Origin: Antilocapra americana
Lineage: Eukaryota; Chordata; Mammalia; Artiodactyla; Antilocapridae
Direction of reading: 5' to 3'
DNA: 64,000 nt
NCBI GenBank assembly: GCA_007570785.1
Contig: ML660201.1
Coordinates: forward strand, 41,120,863-41,184,862
The stretch's first letter is position 1. Each line of letters opens with the position of its first letter. Shown in pieces: positions 35,397 to 46,689 of this stretch. The notes beneath the pieces were generated by a model that was given only the letters and a program-made list of their open reading frames with translations, searched no databases and had not been told where the DNA came from. The translations under genes and the position numbers were made by a program.

Positions 35397-35585
35397 CACT
35401 ATTGACTGAATCCTTACTGTATACAAGACACTACTCAGGGCTTCACATCCTTAGGTTGAGTCTTTACCAAAAAAAAAAAAAATTACTGGCATGTAGATAC
35501 AGTTAAAATCCCTATTTTTTAAATGGAACACTGGTTTAGTGAGTGATTTGCCCATAGTCACATGGCAAGGAGGTGATTGAGCTAT
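35397..35585 (-). repeat. MIR SINE, antisense
   Basis: ATTGACTGAATCCTTACTG, CAAGACACTACTCAGGGCTT, then TTGCCCATAGTCACATGGCA follow the MIR minus-strand order. A run of about 14 A near 35470 interrupts it. Confidence 0.65.
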
Positions 35586-35665
35586 TTTTAACTACCACAC
35601 TATTCTGGCGTTTTTCTATTTATGATCCTGCCTCCCTCATGAGACAAGCGGAATCATTAACTTTT

Positions 35666-35877
35666 GTAGTTGTTGTTTAGTCACAGTTGTGCCCAGCTCT
35701 TTTGCGACTCCATGGAGTATAACCCGCCAGGCTCCTCTGTCCATGAATTTCCCAGGCAAGAATACTAGAGTGGGTTGCCATTTCCTTCTCCAGGGGAACT
35801 TGCCAACCCACAGATCAAACCTATATTTCCTGCATTGGCAGGCAGAGTCTTTACACTGAGCCACCAGGGAAGCCCCC
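35666..35877 (-). repeat. Bov-tA SINE, antisense, perfect duplication
   Basis: Left: GTAGTTGTTGTTTAGTCACA (tail complement). Right: head complement CTGAGCCACCAGGGAAGCCC. Flanks TCATTAACTTTT at 35654-35665 and 35878-35889 are identical 12-bp target-site duplications, pointing to a fairly recent insertion. Confidence 0.93.
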
Positions 35878-36483
35878 TCATTAACTTTTAGGGATTAGCA
35901 AAAATATAATTTGAGCAATTTATCTAAGATGAATACACAAGGATGCCTGTTTTTAATACCAAACTGGCAGAGATGTAGCTACTAAATAACGTGATGAAAA
36001 ATAGGAAAACAAATTTTAAAATATGACATTATAACTGGATTTTTTATAATGAGTACTAATCTGTTTTTAGAAAAAAGATAGTAGTGACCTTGAGTTTACG
36101 TTTCTGTTTTCCTTCATGAGATTCTTCACGTACCATGAAGCTTTTGGATTGTTTTACAGCTTCCTTTTCAAAGGAATGCAGCAGTTGTGCTCCCTTAGTA
36201 TTTTCACTTTGTTTTGGTTGTTGGCTTTTAAAGAACTGCGACCTTGAAACGCATTTTGAGACATCTAAGCAGTTTTCCTGGACTAGTCGCAGATGTACTC
36301 ATGGTTCAGTAGACTCCTCGCCTAGTCCCAAGGGGAGCAATTTGGAAAGCTGTTCCACTTTGTGGTGAGCTGGTCACCTAAGGTCAGACCTCAGTGTAGG
36401 CAAGTTTGCCATATATCTGAAGCCAGGAACGTGGCTGACTCTTGGGATTTGGGGCCACAACCAAGGTGGCTGTGAGTTTAAGG

Positions 36484-36655
36484 CAATGGTTCTCAACTGG
36501 GCTGTACATTACAAGCCCCAGCCCCTCAGAGGAACAGTTGACAATGTCTGGAGTTCTGGTTGCCACAGCTGGAGGATGGTGACAAGTGTCTGGAGGGGAG
36601 AGGCCAGGGGTGCTGCTAAACATCCTACAGTGCACAAGAGACATCCCTGACCTTG
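36484..36655 (+). repeat. MER20 (hAT-Charlie) DNA transposon relic
   Basis: CAATGGTTCTCAACTGG is the terminal inverted repeat. It is followed by GACAATGTCTGGAGTTCTGG, TTGCCACAGCTGGAGG, GGCCAGGGGTGCTGCTAAAC and ATCCTACAGTGCACAAGAG. This is the order and wording of MER20. Confidence 0.8.
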
Positions 36656-37420
36656 GCCCCTGCTAGAGCAGATAACTAGCCAGACCTTTCCAGGCCTATT
36701 GGGATCCTTTTCTTCCTGTGTTTGGACCACCCTGCTCATCTTGGATCACTATGCTCCTTGCCTTGAGATAGTAATCCTTAAAGTGAGTTTTACTTAGTAT
36801 CATGGTCATTTATCTGTAACATTTTTAGCTTTTCTCTGGCATAGGAAGTTTACAGAAGTGAATATCTTGGATGTGTGTGGATGTGTGTGTGATTGAACTA
36901 TTAATATTACTTTTTCTTTTATAATTTTCACATGTTAATCACATATGTAAATCACATGATATGTTTCACATAATCACATATGTTAAAAAGAGTACATTTA
37001 TAGCACTCTTGAAGTATTAAAATTACTAGAATTGTTAAAACTGATCTGACTATTTTGATCAAATCAAATACTTTGGAGAGGGATGCTGGTTAACTTTAGT
37101 ATACAGAATATATGATAGAAATAAAACATCTGATTTAGATAGAATAGATGTGGGTCACCTATCAGGTATCCCCCAGTTTAAATTTCTGTAGCTCAATGCC
37201 AACATTTCAGTCATTTGGAAAAGATCATTAAGACTATATTTTTTTCTGACAAAAAATGCACTTCATTTGTTCATTGTCGAGTGAATGTCAGTTAACCTAT
37301 GTTGCTTCAATATGCATAGCTAAACAAGTATTGTCTAGGATAGTGTTTGTGATTTGCCAGTTTTCTTTTGAAACTGCCTTCTTCAGTAAAAAATATAAGA
37401 AAAAGCTAACTGTATTATTT
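36656..37420. other. intronic sequence without recognised features
   Basis: A/T-rich, with a short local repetition of CACAT/ATCACATATGT at about 36928-36985. No exon or nameable repeat. Confidence 0.5.
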
Positions 37421-37622
37421 GAGCTTCCCAGGTAGCTCAAATGGTAAAGAATTTGCCTGCAGTGAGGGAGGCCTGGGTTTGATTCCTGGGTTGGGAAGAT
37501 CCCCTGAAGAAGGGCATGGCAACCCGGTATTCCTGCTTGGAGAACTCCATGGATAGCGGAGCCTGGTGGGCTATATAGTCCATGGGGTCGAAAGAGTCAG
37601 ACATGACTGAGTGACTAACACA
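37421..37622 (+). repeat. Bov-tA SINE, sense
   Basis: Head GAGCTTCCCAGGTAGCTCAA, GGTTTGATTCCTGGGTTGGG, tail GGGTCGAAAGAGTCAGACAT then GACTGAGTGACTAACACA. Flanks CTGTATTAT / CTATATTAT may be the duplication. Confidence 0.92.
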
Positions 37623-37740
37623 CTATATTATATAACAAATTCTCAATGTATGTTCTGTGTTTGAAGGGTAGCAATATGTTATTGGGTCTAAGCAAAAGCA
37701 TTTTGAAAATTGAAATTTTGGGGAAAAAAAACATTTTGAA

Positions 37741-40310
37741 GCATCTCAAAAACAACAGAATGATCTCTGTTTGATTCCAAGGCAAACCATTTCAATATTA
37801 CAGTAATCCAAGTCTATGCCCCAACCACTAATGGTGAAGAAGCTGAAGTTGAATGGTTCTATGATGACCTACAAGACCTTCTAAAACTAACACCAAAAAA
37901 AGATGTCCTTTTCATCATAGGGGACTGGAATGCAAAAGTAGGAAGTCAAGAGATATCTGGAGTAACAGGCAGTTTTGCCTTGGAGTACAAAATGAAGCAG
38001 GGAAGAGGCTAATAGAGTTTTTGCCAAGAGAACACACTGGTCATAGCTAACACCTTCTTCCAACAACACAAGAGATGACACTACACATGAACATCACCAC
38101 ATGGTCAATACCAAAATCAGATTGATTATATTCTTTGCAACCAAAGATGGAGAAACTCTATACAGTCAGCAAAAACAAGACCAGGAGCTGACTATGGCTA
38201 AGATCATGAACTCCTTATTGCCAAATTCAGACTGAAATTGAAGAAAATAGGGAAAACCACTAGACCATTCAGGTATAATCTAAATCAAATCTCTTACGAT
38301 TATACAGTAGAAGTGGCAAATAGAGTCAAGCAATTAGATCTGATAGACCGAGTGCCTGAAGAACTATGGATGGAGATTTGTGACACTGTACCATCCCTCA
38401 AGAAAAAGAAATTTAAAAAGGCAAAATTGTTGTCTGAGGAGGCCTTACATATAGCTGAGAAAAGAAGAGAAGTGAAACATAAAGAAGAAAATGAAAGATA
38501 CATCCATCTGAATGCAGAGTTCCAAAGAAGAGCAAGGAGAAATAAGAAAGCCTTCCTCAGTGATCAACACAAAGAAATAGAGGAAAACAATATAATAGGA
38601 AAGACTAGAGATCTCTTAAAGAAAATTAGAGATACCAATGGAATATTTCATGCAAAGATAGGCTCGATAAAGGACAGAAATGGTATGGATCTAACAGAAG
38701 CAGAAGATATTAAGAGGTGGCAAGAATTCACAGAAGAACTATACAAAAAAAGATCATAATGACAAAGATAATGACCACAATGCTGTGATCACTCTCCTAG
38801 AGCCAGGCATCCTGGAGTGCGAAGTCAAGTGGGCCTTAGGAAGCATCACTATGAACAAAGCTAGTGGAGGTGATGGAATTACAGCTGAGCTATTTCAAAT
38901 CCTAAAAGATGATGCTGTGAAAGTGCTGCACTCAATATGTCAGCAAATTTGGAACACTCGGCAGTGGCCACAGGACTGGAAAAGGTCAGTTTTCATTCCA
39001 GTCTCAAAGGCAATGCCACAGAATGTTCAAACTACCACACAATTGCACTCATCTCACACGCTAGCAAAGTAACGCTCAAAATTCTCCAAGCCAGCTTCAG
39101 CAGCATGTGAACCGAGAACTTCCAGATGCTCTAGCTACATTTAGAAAAGGCAGAGGAACCAGAGATCAAATTGGCAACATCCATTGGATCATATAAAAAG
39201 CAAGAGAATTCCAGAAAACCACCTGTTTTATTGACTACGCCAAAGTCTTTGACTGTGTGGATCACAATAAACTGTGGGCAATTCTTCAAGAGATGGGAAT
39301 TCCAGATCACTTGACCTGCCTCCTGAGAAACCTGTATGCAGGTCAAGAAGCAACAGTTAGAACCCGACATAGACAATGGACTGGTCCAAATTGGGAAAGG
39401 AGTACATCAAGGCTGTATATTGTCATGTTGCTTATTTAACTTATATGCAGAGTACATTATGAGAAATTCTGGGCTGGATGAAGCCCAAGCCGGAATCAAG
39501 ATTGCCGGAAGAAATATCAATAACCTCAGATATGCAGATGACACCACCCTTATGGCAGAAGGTTAAGACGAACTAAGGAACCTCTTGATGAAAGTGAAAG
39601 AGAAGAGTGAAAAAACTGGCTTGAAACTCAACATGCAAAAAACTAAAATCATAGCATCTGGTCCCATCACTTCATGACAAATAGATGGGGAAACAATGGA
39701 AACAGTGACTGACTTTATCTTCTTGGGCTCCAAAATCACTGCAGATGGTGATTGCAGTGATGAATTTAAAAGACATTTGCTCCTTGGAAGAAAACCTATG
39801 ACCAACCTAGATAGCATATTAAAAACCAGAGACATTATTTTGCCAACAAAGCTGGATATAGTCAAAGCCATGGTTTTTCCAGTAGTCATGTATGGATGTG
39901 AAAGTTGGACTATAAAGAAAGCTGAGCCCCAAAGAACTGATACTTTTGTACTGTGGTGTTGGAGAAGACTCTTGAGAGTTCCTTGGACAACAAGGAGACC
40001 AAGCTAGTCAGTCCTAAAGGGAGTCAGTCCTGAATATTCACTGGAAGGTCTGATGCTGAAGCTCCAATGTTTTGGCCACCTCATGCGAAGAACTGAATCA
40101 TTTGAAAAGACCCTGATGCTAGGAAAGATTGAAGGCAGGAGGAGAAGGGGACAACAGAGAATGAGATGGTTGGATGGCATCAACGACTTGATGTACATGG
40201 GTTTGAGCAAGCTCTGGGATTTGGTGATGGACAGGGAAGCCTGGTGTGTTACAGTCCATGGGGTTGCAAAGAGTTGGACATGACTGAGGGGCTGAACTGA
40301 ACTGACTGAA
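37741..40310 (+). mobile_element. BovB LINE, longest copy, sense, with endonuclease and RT remnants
   Basis: About 2.57 kb of the roughly 3.2-kb element, 5'-truncated inside the endonuclease. The APE-type endonuclease motif GDWNAKVGS is at 37921-37947. The linker stays open for 173 codons (38238-38759, from KKIGKTTRPFRYNLNQISYD to ELYKKRS). The reverse-transcriptase region follows, with NKASGGDGITAELFQ, GVHQGCILSCCLFNLYAEYI and the catalytic YADD at 39531-39542. The C-terminal region holds MVFPVVMYGCESWTIKKAE. It ends with the 3' tail CTGAACTGAACTGACTGAAA. Several stops and frameshifts (for example after the endonuclease and before the YADD block) make it non-autonomous. A short CATTTT at both flanks is too weak to call a duplication. 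Confidence 0.95.
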
Positions 40311-42382
40311 AGGCATTTTACTCTGGCATCATTTAATACGTTGTGTTTTTATTGTGATAACAGGTTGATGGCAAGGGTTTCAGGGCAAATTCTACAGAAC
40401 AAACAAGCATGCATGGTTGCTCCTCTTATCTGGATTTGCCCAGTGAGCAATAGTCTAGGGAAGAAACAGCTTGATTTTAACCAGTTGATACTATTGATCA
40501 GTTTATCCCAATGAAATGATATTTCAAAGGTCACTTTGTATCTTTTGACTGGAGATGGTGGCTTCCTTGGTTAGCCTTAGTTTCTTGGGGAAGCAGTGAA
40601 TTCACCATCTGTCTCCATTGTGTATATTGCTTTTCTTCTAAGGGATTTGAAGTTGTCATTCTCTTAGAGATGACATTGATGAAATTACATTTTATTATCA
40701 AAAGAACCAAAGCTAAAAAATTTACCTTCTGGTGGAGAATTAAAGAGATTCAGAGAAGCCTGCTCGTTTTTTCATGCATTCAGTCAGCATCTGTAGACAC
40801 TGTAGTCAGCTGCATCTTTCTACCCCTTTCCCTCTGTTGAATCCAACTGAATATTATTTGACTTTCAAAGAGATGTTAAAATGTGTATGCTGATGAAACA
40901 TGGACAGTCCTGAAGACAGAAAGATACAACAGAACATAAACATGGAAGAGACTTGATGAACTCTGCTAGTCCAACCTTTTCTTTTTCCCTACTCAGTACA
41001 TGAGTTCTGAGATTGAGAGACTTGTTTAGGGTCAGAGAACTAATTAGTGACAGCCTGGGCTCTGATTATATTTTTCCTTTCCCTTCTCTCCATTCCCCTA
41101 TGGTATCTGAGGCCTGGGGCATCATTGCCCTGTTCTGGCCAGTTTGCCTTTCCTTCCTGCCATTCAGTTATCCAGCTATACACGTTCAGCATCTGTAGTG
41201 GTCTGAATGCTCTGCAGGCATTGAGGAATACAGGGGCTTTTGAAGAAGCTAGTTTCTGCCCTTTCGGAGTTCACACTCATGGGGAAAAAAACACTGCGTA
41301 GGCAATGGTAAGGTAGAATATGATGTGTGCTATGCCAGCCAGGTACCTAGTGCATGTAGGAGGGACACCTCGCCTTTATGGGCAGTAGGATGGTAAAGGA
41401 GGACTTGTGGAAAAATTGATGACTAAACTGGGATCTGAGGGAGTATAGAATGTGTTGTCCAGTGAAAGGAGCGAGAGTAGTGTTTGCAAAGGTTTGCCTG
41501 GAAGAGGCAGCACAATGCATTTGGCAGAATTAGAAGTAATTTAATATAGATGAACTACACTCCCCACCCCATTTAGGAAACAGATTTCAGGGAAGTTTTT
41601 CTACTATCTGTTTTTCTAGAAATCAATATTTTATAATTAAGCTTTGAGAGTCATTTTGACTTCCATAGTATAAATGTTCTCTTCCAATCCCTTATGACTT
41701 GCTAGTGGCAATAGTGATTATCTGTGTTATTTCAAAATGCAGTTCAGGGCCAGATCATGCTGAGAACTGATGCTTATGTATTGAGAGAGCTGATCCTGAG
41801 CCAGAGGAGGCAAATTCTCTTTTAAATAAATATTTGCTTCTGTGTTAAGACCTTATATTCTGTACTCAATTTCAGCATGATGGATTTTCAAGAAGTTTTT
41901 TTATAATTACCTGTAAAACCTCTTGAAGATTTAAAATAAAAATGCTCAGAGTACCCTGACCGTGGCTGCTATCCTGAATGGGTAAAGGCATCTTGACACA
42001 CAATCGCAAATGCCAGCTGTTGTTGTTCTGTGATAAGAAATTAGAGGTGATTGAGCTTTTACATATTTCAGTCCGGGGATGGTTCCATTTTTCTTCCCAC
42101 GTACTCCCTAAGCCATTTGATTTAAATCACCCTTATTTATGTGGGAGGGAAAATTTTCTGCGTGTGTTTGTTACTCATTCTGTATTTGGCAATGGATTCT
42201 ACCCTGCTGTGAAGAGTTTACACATATCTATATTAGCATTTATGATGTTATATTTATTGTACAAAGACATCTGTGATTCAAAACTTTTATAATATGTGTC
42301 CTCATTTTCCCCTAAGAATAAATGTAAATTGCAAGTGATGTGTTCTTGGGGCACATAACTCCACAGTTACTGTGGGTTAAGA
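40311..42382. other. intronic sequence with old L2/MIR traces
   Basis: About 40940-41060 resembles an old MIR-like SINE (GGGTCAGAGAACTAATTAGT). About 41190-41500 resembles an antisense L2 tail (AGAAGCTAGTTTCTGCCCTT, AGTTCACACTCATGG, GGTAGAATATGATGTGTGC). No exon. Confidence 0.45.
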
Positions 42383-42586
42383 AAGTTTAATCGCTCAGTC
42401 ATGTCTGACTCTTTGTGGCCCCATGGACTCTAGCTTACCAGGCTCCTCCATCCATGGGATTTTCCAGGCAAGAGTGTTGGAGTGGGTTGCCATTTCCTTC
42501 TCTAGAGGATCTTTCTGATCCAGGGATCGAACCCAGGTCTCCCACATTGTAGGTAGACACTTTACCATCTGCGCCACCAGGGAAGT
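42383..42586 (-). repeat. Bov-tA SINE, antisense
   Basis: CGCTCAGTCATGTCTGACTC at left, CCATGGGATTTTCCAGGCAA, GATCGAACCCAGGTCTCCCA, and head complement TCTGCGCCACCAGGGAAG at right. Low divergence. Confidence 0.93.
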
Positions 42587-42897
42587 GGGTAAGGTACCCC
42601 TTAATATTGTCCTGATATTATAGTCTCATTGCCACTTCTTCCCCTTTATCCTAACTTAATTATACTATACCTTTTGCATACTGAAAGATATAACTGCTTT
42701 AAATAGACTTTTTCCAGAAGTTGAACTCTAAATTAATGGCATAGAGTATATGGCAGTTTGAGGTCTTCAACATGACATTTTATCACACATCCTTTTAAAG
42801 ATAGCTGGGTTTTGAGAATGAGCAATAGCACCAGCATGTAATCAACTCTTGGGTAATATAATTAGTTTATAAAGCAATTTATAATTTTAACAAAAGT

Positions 42898-43520
42898 GCT
42901 ATGGTAGATAGAATTCTAAGGTGGCACCTAGGACTTCGCACATCTCTGGTATGTATTCCCTGAATAATGCCCAGGATGTGAATATGATGTATTTAACACA
43001 GATTCTATTATATGACACAGATCACTTTAAGAAAGGGAGATTATCTCGGTAGGTTTAACCTAATCGTATGAGCCCTTTCAACTTGAATGCTGAGGTCAGA
43101 GTCAGGGCAGTAATGGATTCAAAATAGGAGGGGGACTCACTGTGTGAGCAGTTGTCCACTTGATTTTAAGATGGAGAGGACCACATGACATGAAGTGTGA
43201 CAGTCACTGGAGGTGAAAATGGCTTTCAGTGACAGCCTGCCAGGAAGCAGGAAGTCAGTCCTAACACCACAAGAAACTGGATTTTGCCAATAACAAGGGT
43301 ACGATCAGAAGTGTTTGTTTTTCTGTTTATTTTCTCTACCACCTCCAGACACTTACTCATTCTAGCCAACACCTTGAGTTCATTCTCAGGATACCCTGAA
43401 TAGAGATCCCAGCCACACTCTGCTGAAAATCTGACCTACAAAGTTGTGAGCTGATAGATTGAAATTGTCTTAAGCCACTGTGGCATTTTGTTGCACGGCA
43501 ATAGAAAACTGATACAAGGG
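42898..43520. repeat. ancient mammal-wide repeat, family not named
   Basis: GATAGAATTCTAAGGTGGCA, GGAAGTCAGTCCTAACACCA, CAAGAAACTGGATTTTGCCA and TTAAGCCACTGTGGCATTTT then CAATAGAAAACTGATACA are phrases of a very common old mammalian repeat. I recognise the unit but cannot name its subfamily with confidence. Confidence 0.6.
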
Positions 43521-43839
43521 CATGTTAATATAATTCTTCAGTAGTAATAAACCTCTCACAGAAATCAGGAGGCAAGTAAGGAGCAGTGGAGTTCACAGGA
43601 TATTTATAAGGCATGTTGGCTCACAGAAGTGATAGGGCTTGTTACTTTAATGAAAGCAGTTTGTGTTGCCTTTGACTTCATCTTAGAAACCATGGAAGTT
43701 TTTATGAATTTTTATAATTTGAGGGATATTTGCATGATTCAAGATGTATGAATAGAAATGAACCATTATTATACTTCTCAGTATTATTTCAGGTTGCATA
43801 AGTAAAATTTCTTGAGAAATGATGTCATATATCTATATC

Positions 43840-44010
43840 TCTTTCCCTATCAAATCCTGAGCTCAGCAAAGGAAGCCACTGGGTCTTGGTCGTCTTTTTA
43901 TCCCAAGCACAGTGCTTGAGCTCAGCAAAGGAAGCAACTAGGTCTTGCTCATCTTTTTATCCCAAGCATAGTGCTTGACACCTTGTAGGTGCTTAATAAG
44001 TGTTAGTTGG
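43840..44010 (+). repeat. L2 LINE 3' end, sense, with 59-bp tandem duplication
   Basis: CCTGAGCTCAGCAAAGGAAG, CTTTTTATCCCAAGCACAGT and CACCTTGTAGGTGCTTAATA follow the L2 3'-end wording (GAGGGCAGGGACCGTGTC, ATCTTTGTATCCCCAGC, GTAGGTGCTCAATAAATG). Inside it a 59-bp unit occurs twice, at 43859-43917 and 43918-43976. Confidence 0.75.
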
Positions 44011-44118
44011 GAGGGGGGTTCTGGAAGGGGAACATATGTGTACCCATGGCAGATTCATGTCAATGTATGGCAAAACCAACACAATAAAGTAAAGAAAATT
44101 AAAAAAAAAATTTAAAAA
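44011..44118 (+). mobile_element. very short young L1 3' end, sense, with duplication
   Basis: Only about 108 bp: GAGGGGGGTTCTGGAAGGGG, ATGTGTACCCATGGCAGATT, ATGGCAAAACCAACACAATA, then an A-rich tail. The duplication AAGTGTTAGTTGG is at 43998-44010 and 44119-44131 (the two leading A may belong to the tail). It is inserted at the end of the L2 copy. Confidence 0.93.
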
Positions 44119-44214
44119 AAGTGTTAGTTGGAAAGTTGAAATGTAATAGAATGAATAAACAAATCTCTCCAAAGTTCTGTTGAGATTCAAGGTGAGTAAA
44201 CAAATAGGAATGGA

Positions 44215-44296
44215 TGTGTTCCAATAAAAGTTTATTTACAGAATGAACAGTGGATCAGATTTTGCCAATGGGCTGTAGTTTGCTGAGCTCTGGTGT
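44215..44296 (-). repeat. old hAT-type DNA transposon end, antisense
   Basis: CCAATAAAAGTTTATTTACAG, GGATCAGATTTTGCCAATGG, GCTGTAGTTTGCTGAGCTC is the complement of the widespread CAGGGGTCGGCAAACTATGG-type terminus. A second trace of the same family is at about 62434-62495. Confidence 0.6.
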
Positions 44297-45326
44297 AGAT
44301 CACAGTTATTAGAGCCTAAAGGCATTTCTAACATTTAACTAGCTTCATGGCTAGTTTGAGATTTTAAAAAATGTGCTCCAAATATTTGATATAGTTGAAC
44401 AAAATGTACTTCTTTTGGAAATTATATTTACTGTTCATCTTAGACATTGCTCTTGGTGCAGTGGGAGGTAAGTCACTTGCTTCCAAGGATGAGGTCTTCC
44501 AAGGTTTCTATTGCGTTCTATGTCTGTTTTTTGTGAGTGAAGTCTGAATGAAGTGAAGCTAAACAAATAGGATGTGCCTGAATGAATAGCACTGATTGAC
44601 TTGGGGTGGGAATATTTCTTTCTTTAATATGGGAATATAAAGTTAAATTCTTTAGGTTGCACATGACAGTTTGACTTGTAAAAGGGTATATAAATAAATA
44701 TATATAAAAGGCTACATATACTGAGGCTTTCTCCAATTATGAATGTTTGTGTACTTGTGAACAGCTGGAGATATAGACAAGGGTGGCCATATGGGAAGGT
44801 AAGATAGAGGCTGAGATTCTTGGCTGCCTTTCTGTGTTACCAACACGTTTCATCAGAGCTTGCAGGAGAGGGAGCTTTAAAAAGAGATAGATAAAATGTC
44901 AAATAGCTAGGGAAAGACAAATGTGAAGGTAGTAGACCAAAGCTGGTTCATCTACTGATTCTTCAACTAGGAATTCATTCTAAGGAAAAATTAAGGATAT
45001 AGACAGTCACAGCCTTGTTCATAGCATGGTTCTTGAATTAGGTTTTTTTTGCCTGAAGAGTGAAAATAATATAGAGGAGTGAATAAATGATGATATATTT
45101 CTACATAAATTCAAAAGAAATGACATTATAGAAGAATATATTTATTTACATAAAAAGATCTTCACCTTATTTTGCTCAGTGAAATAAACTGTGTTCAATT
45201 TTTATGTACAGAAAATGATAATGCCTGTTTTCTCACACCTTTACCACCATAGTATGATCCTGTTTTTGTTTATAAAAGTTTGTGTACACACACACACACA
45301 TATATGTATATATGCACATACATGTG
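44297..45326. other. intronic sequence without recognised genes
   Basis: Unique A/T-rich sequence. A (CA)n/(TATG)n microsatellite runs at about 45283-45325, immediately before a Bov-tA. Confidence 0.5.
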
Positions 45327-45545
45327 GGCTTCCCTGGTGGCTCAGCAGTAAAGAAGCTGCCTGCAGGGCAGGAGCTGCAGGAGACAGGGTTTGATCCCTG
45401 GGTCAGGAAGATCCCCTAGAAGAGGGCATGGCAGTCCACTCCAGGATTCTTACCTGGAGAATCCCATGGACAGCAGAGCCTGGAGAGCAACAATCCATAG
45501 TGTTGGAAAGAGTTGGCCACAACTAAAGTGACTTAGTATGCACAC
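45327..45545 (+). repeat. Bov-tA SINE, sense
   Basis: Head GGGCTTCCCTGGTGGCTCAG, GGGTTTGATCCCTGGGTCAG, GAGAATCCCATGGACAGCAG, tail GGCCACAACTAAAGTGACTT. An extra AGGAGCTGC-like stutter sits in the head at about 45370-45380. A further 70-bp piece with the same 3' tail wording (GGCGTGCTACAGTCCATGGG, AACAACAACA) follows at 45561-45632. Confidence 0.92.
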
Positions 45546-45719
45546 GTACATAAACATAATTTGGCGTGCTACAGTCCATGGGATTGCCGAGAGTCAGATA
45601 AAAGTTATCAAGTGAACAACAACAATACATATATACATACATGGATGCGTCAATGTAATTAATTTGTTAAGAGCATAGACTGTGTCAAGTTTGGCTTTTA
45701 ATCTCACTTTAATGGGCTT

Positions 45720-46248
45720 CTCTTGGAAGAGAAGTTATGACCAACCTAGACAGCATATTAAAAAGCAGAGACATTACTTTGCCAACAAAGGTCCGTCTAG
45801 TCAAGGCTATGGTTTTTCCAGTAGTCATCTATGGATGTGAGGGTTGGACTATAAAGGAAACTGAGGATGGAAGAATTGATGCCTTTGAACTGTGGTGTTG
45901 GAGAAGACTCTTGAGAGTCCCTTGGACTGCAAGGAGATACAACCTGTCCATCCTAAAGGAAATCAGTCCTGAATATTAATTGGAAGGACTGATGTTGAAG
46001 CTGAAATGCCAATACTTTGGCCACTTGATGCAAAGGGCTGACTCATTTGAAAAGACCCTGATGCTGGGAAAGATTGAAGGTGGGAAGAGAAAGGGACGAC
46101 AGAGGATGAGATGGTTGGATGGCATCACCGACTCAATGGGCATGAATTTGAGTAAACTCCGAGAGTTGGTGATGAACAGGGAGGCCTGGCGTGCTGCAGT
46201 CCATGGGGTTGCCAAAGAGTCGGACATGACTGAGTGACTGAAATGAAT
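45720..46248 (+). mobile_element. BovB 3' end, sense
   Basis: Starts in the C-terminal coding part (CTTGGAAGAGAAGTTATGAC), encodes a short open stretch with AMVFPVVIYGCEGWTIKETE, and ends GACATGACTGAGTGACTGAA. A Bov-tA follows directly. Confidence 0.93.
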
Positions 46249-46249
46249 G

Positions 46250-46437
46250 GGCTTCCCTGGTGGCTCAGTTAGTAAAGAATCTGCCTGCAATGAGGGAGAC
46301 CCGGGTTCGATCCCTGGGTTGGGAAGATCCCCTGGAGAAGGGAACAGCTACCCACTCCAGTAATCTGGCCTGGAGAATTCCATGAACTGTATAGACCACG
46401 GGGTTGCAAAGAATTGGATTGAGTAACTTTTCACTCA
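46250..46437 (+). repeat. Bov-tA SINE, sense
   Basis: Head GGGCTTCCCTGGTGGCTCAG, box-B-like GGGTTCGATCCCTGGG, GGGAAGATCCCCTGGAGAAG, tail GGGGTTGCAAAGAATTGGAT. It closes a run of four same-sense Bov/BovB pieces within 1.1 kb. Confidence 0.93.
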
Positions 46438-46689
46438 CTTAAGTGCGTTTTAACCTTAGCCAAGTTACAGTTTCTCTGCCTCATATTCTCTTTCTTTAGA
46501 ATGAGGAAAAGCTAACTTTGTCTCAATTCTTCTCAGCATACTAGGTGTTCAAAGAATTGTTCTATATTTGTTGAATGAACAAGGTGCCCATTACTGCTGG
46601 TCCACAGGTAATTATTTTATAATAAAAATCAGAACTTATGTGTTAGCTACATCAAGTCTCTTTCAAAGAACTTGGAAAGAAAATTGAAT

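Noticed and set aside
38238..38759. 173-codon open frame as a possible host gene
   Set aside because: Its protein is the BovB linker before the reverse transcriptase (KTTRPFRYNLNQIS), with the endonuclease and RT remnants on either side.
40314..40320. CATTTTA as a target-site duplication for the 37741-40310 BovB
   Set aside because: Only about six A/T-rich bases match the left flank (CATTTTG at 37732); this is expected by chance in such sequence.
46250..46330. tRNA genes at the heads of Bov-tA and CHR SINEs
   Set aside because: The heads keep box-A/box-B-like text but lack a full cloverleaf and sit in dispersed SINEs, so they are retroposons, not tRNA genes.
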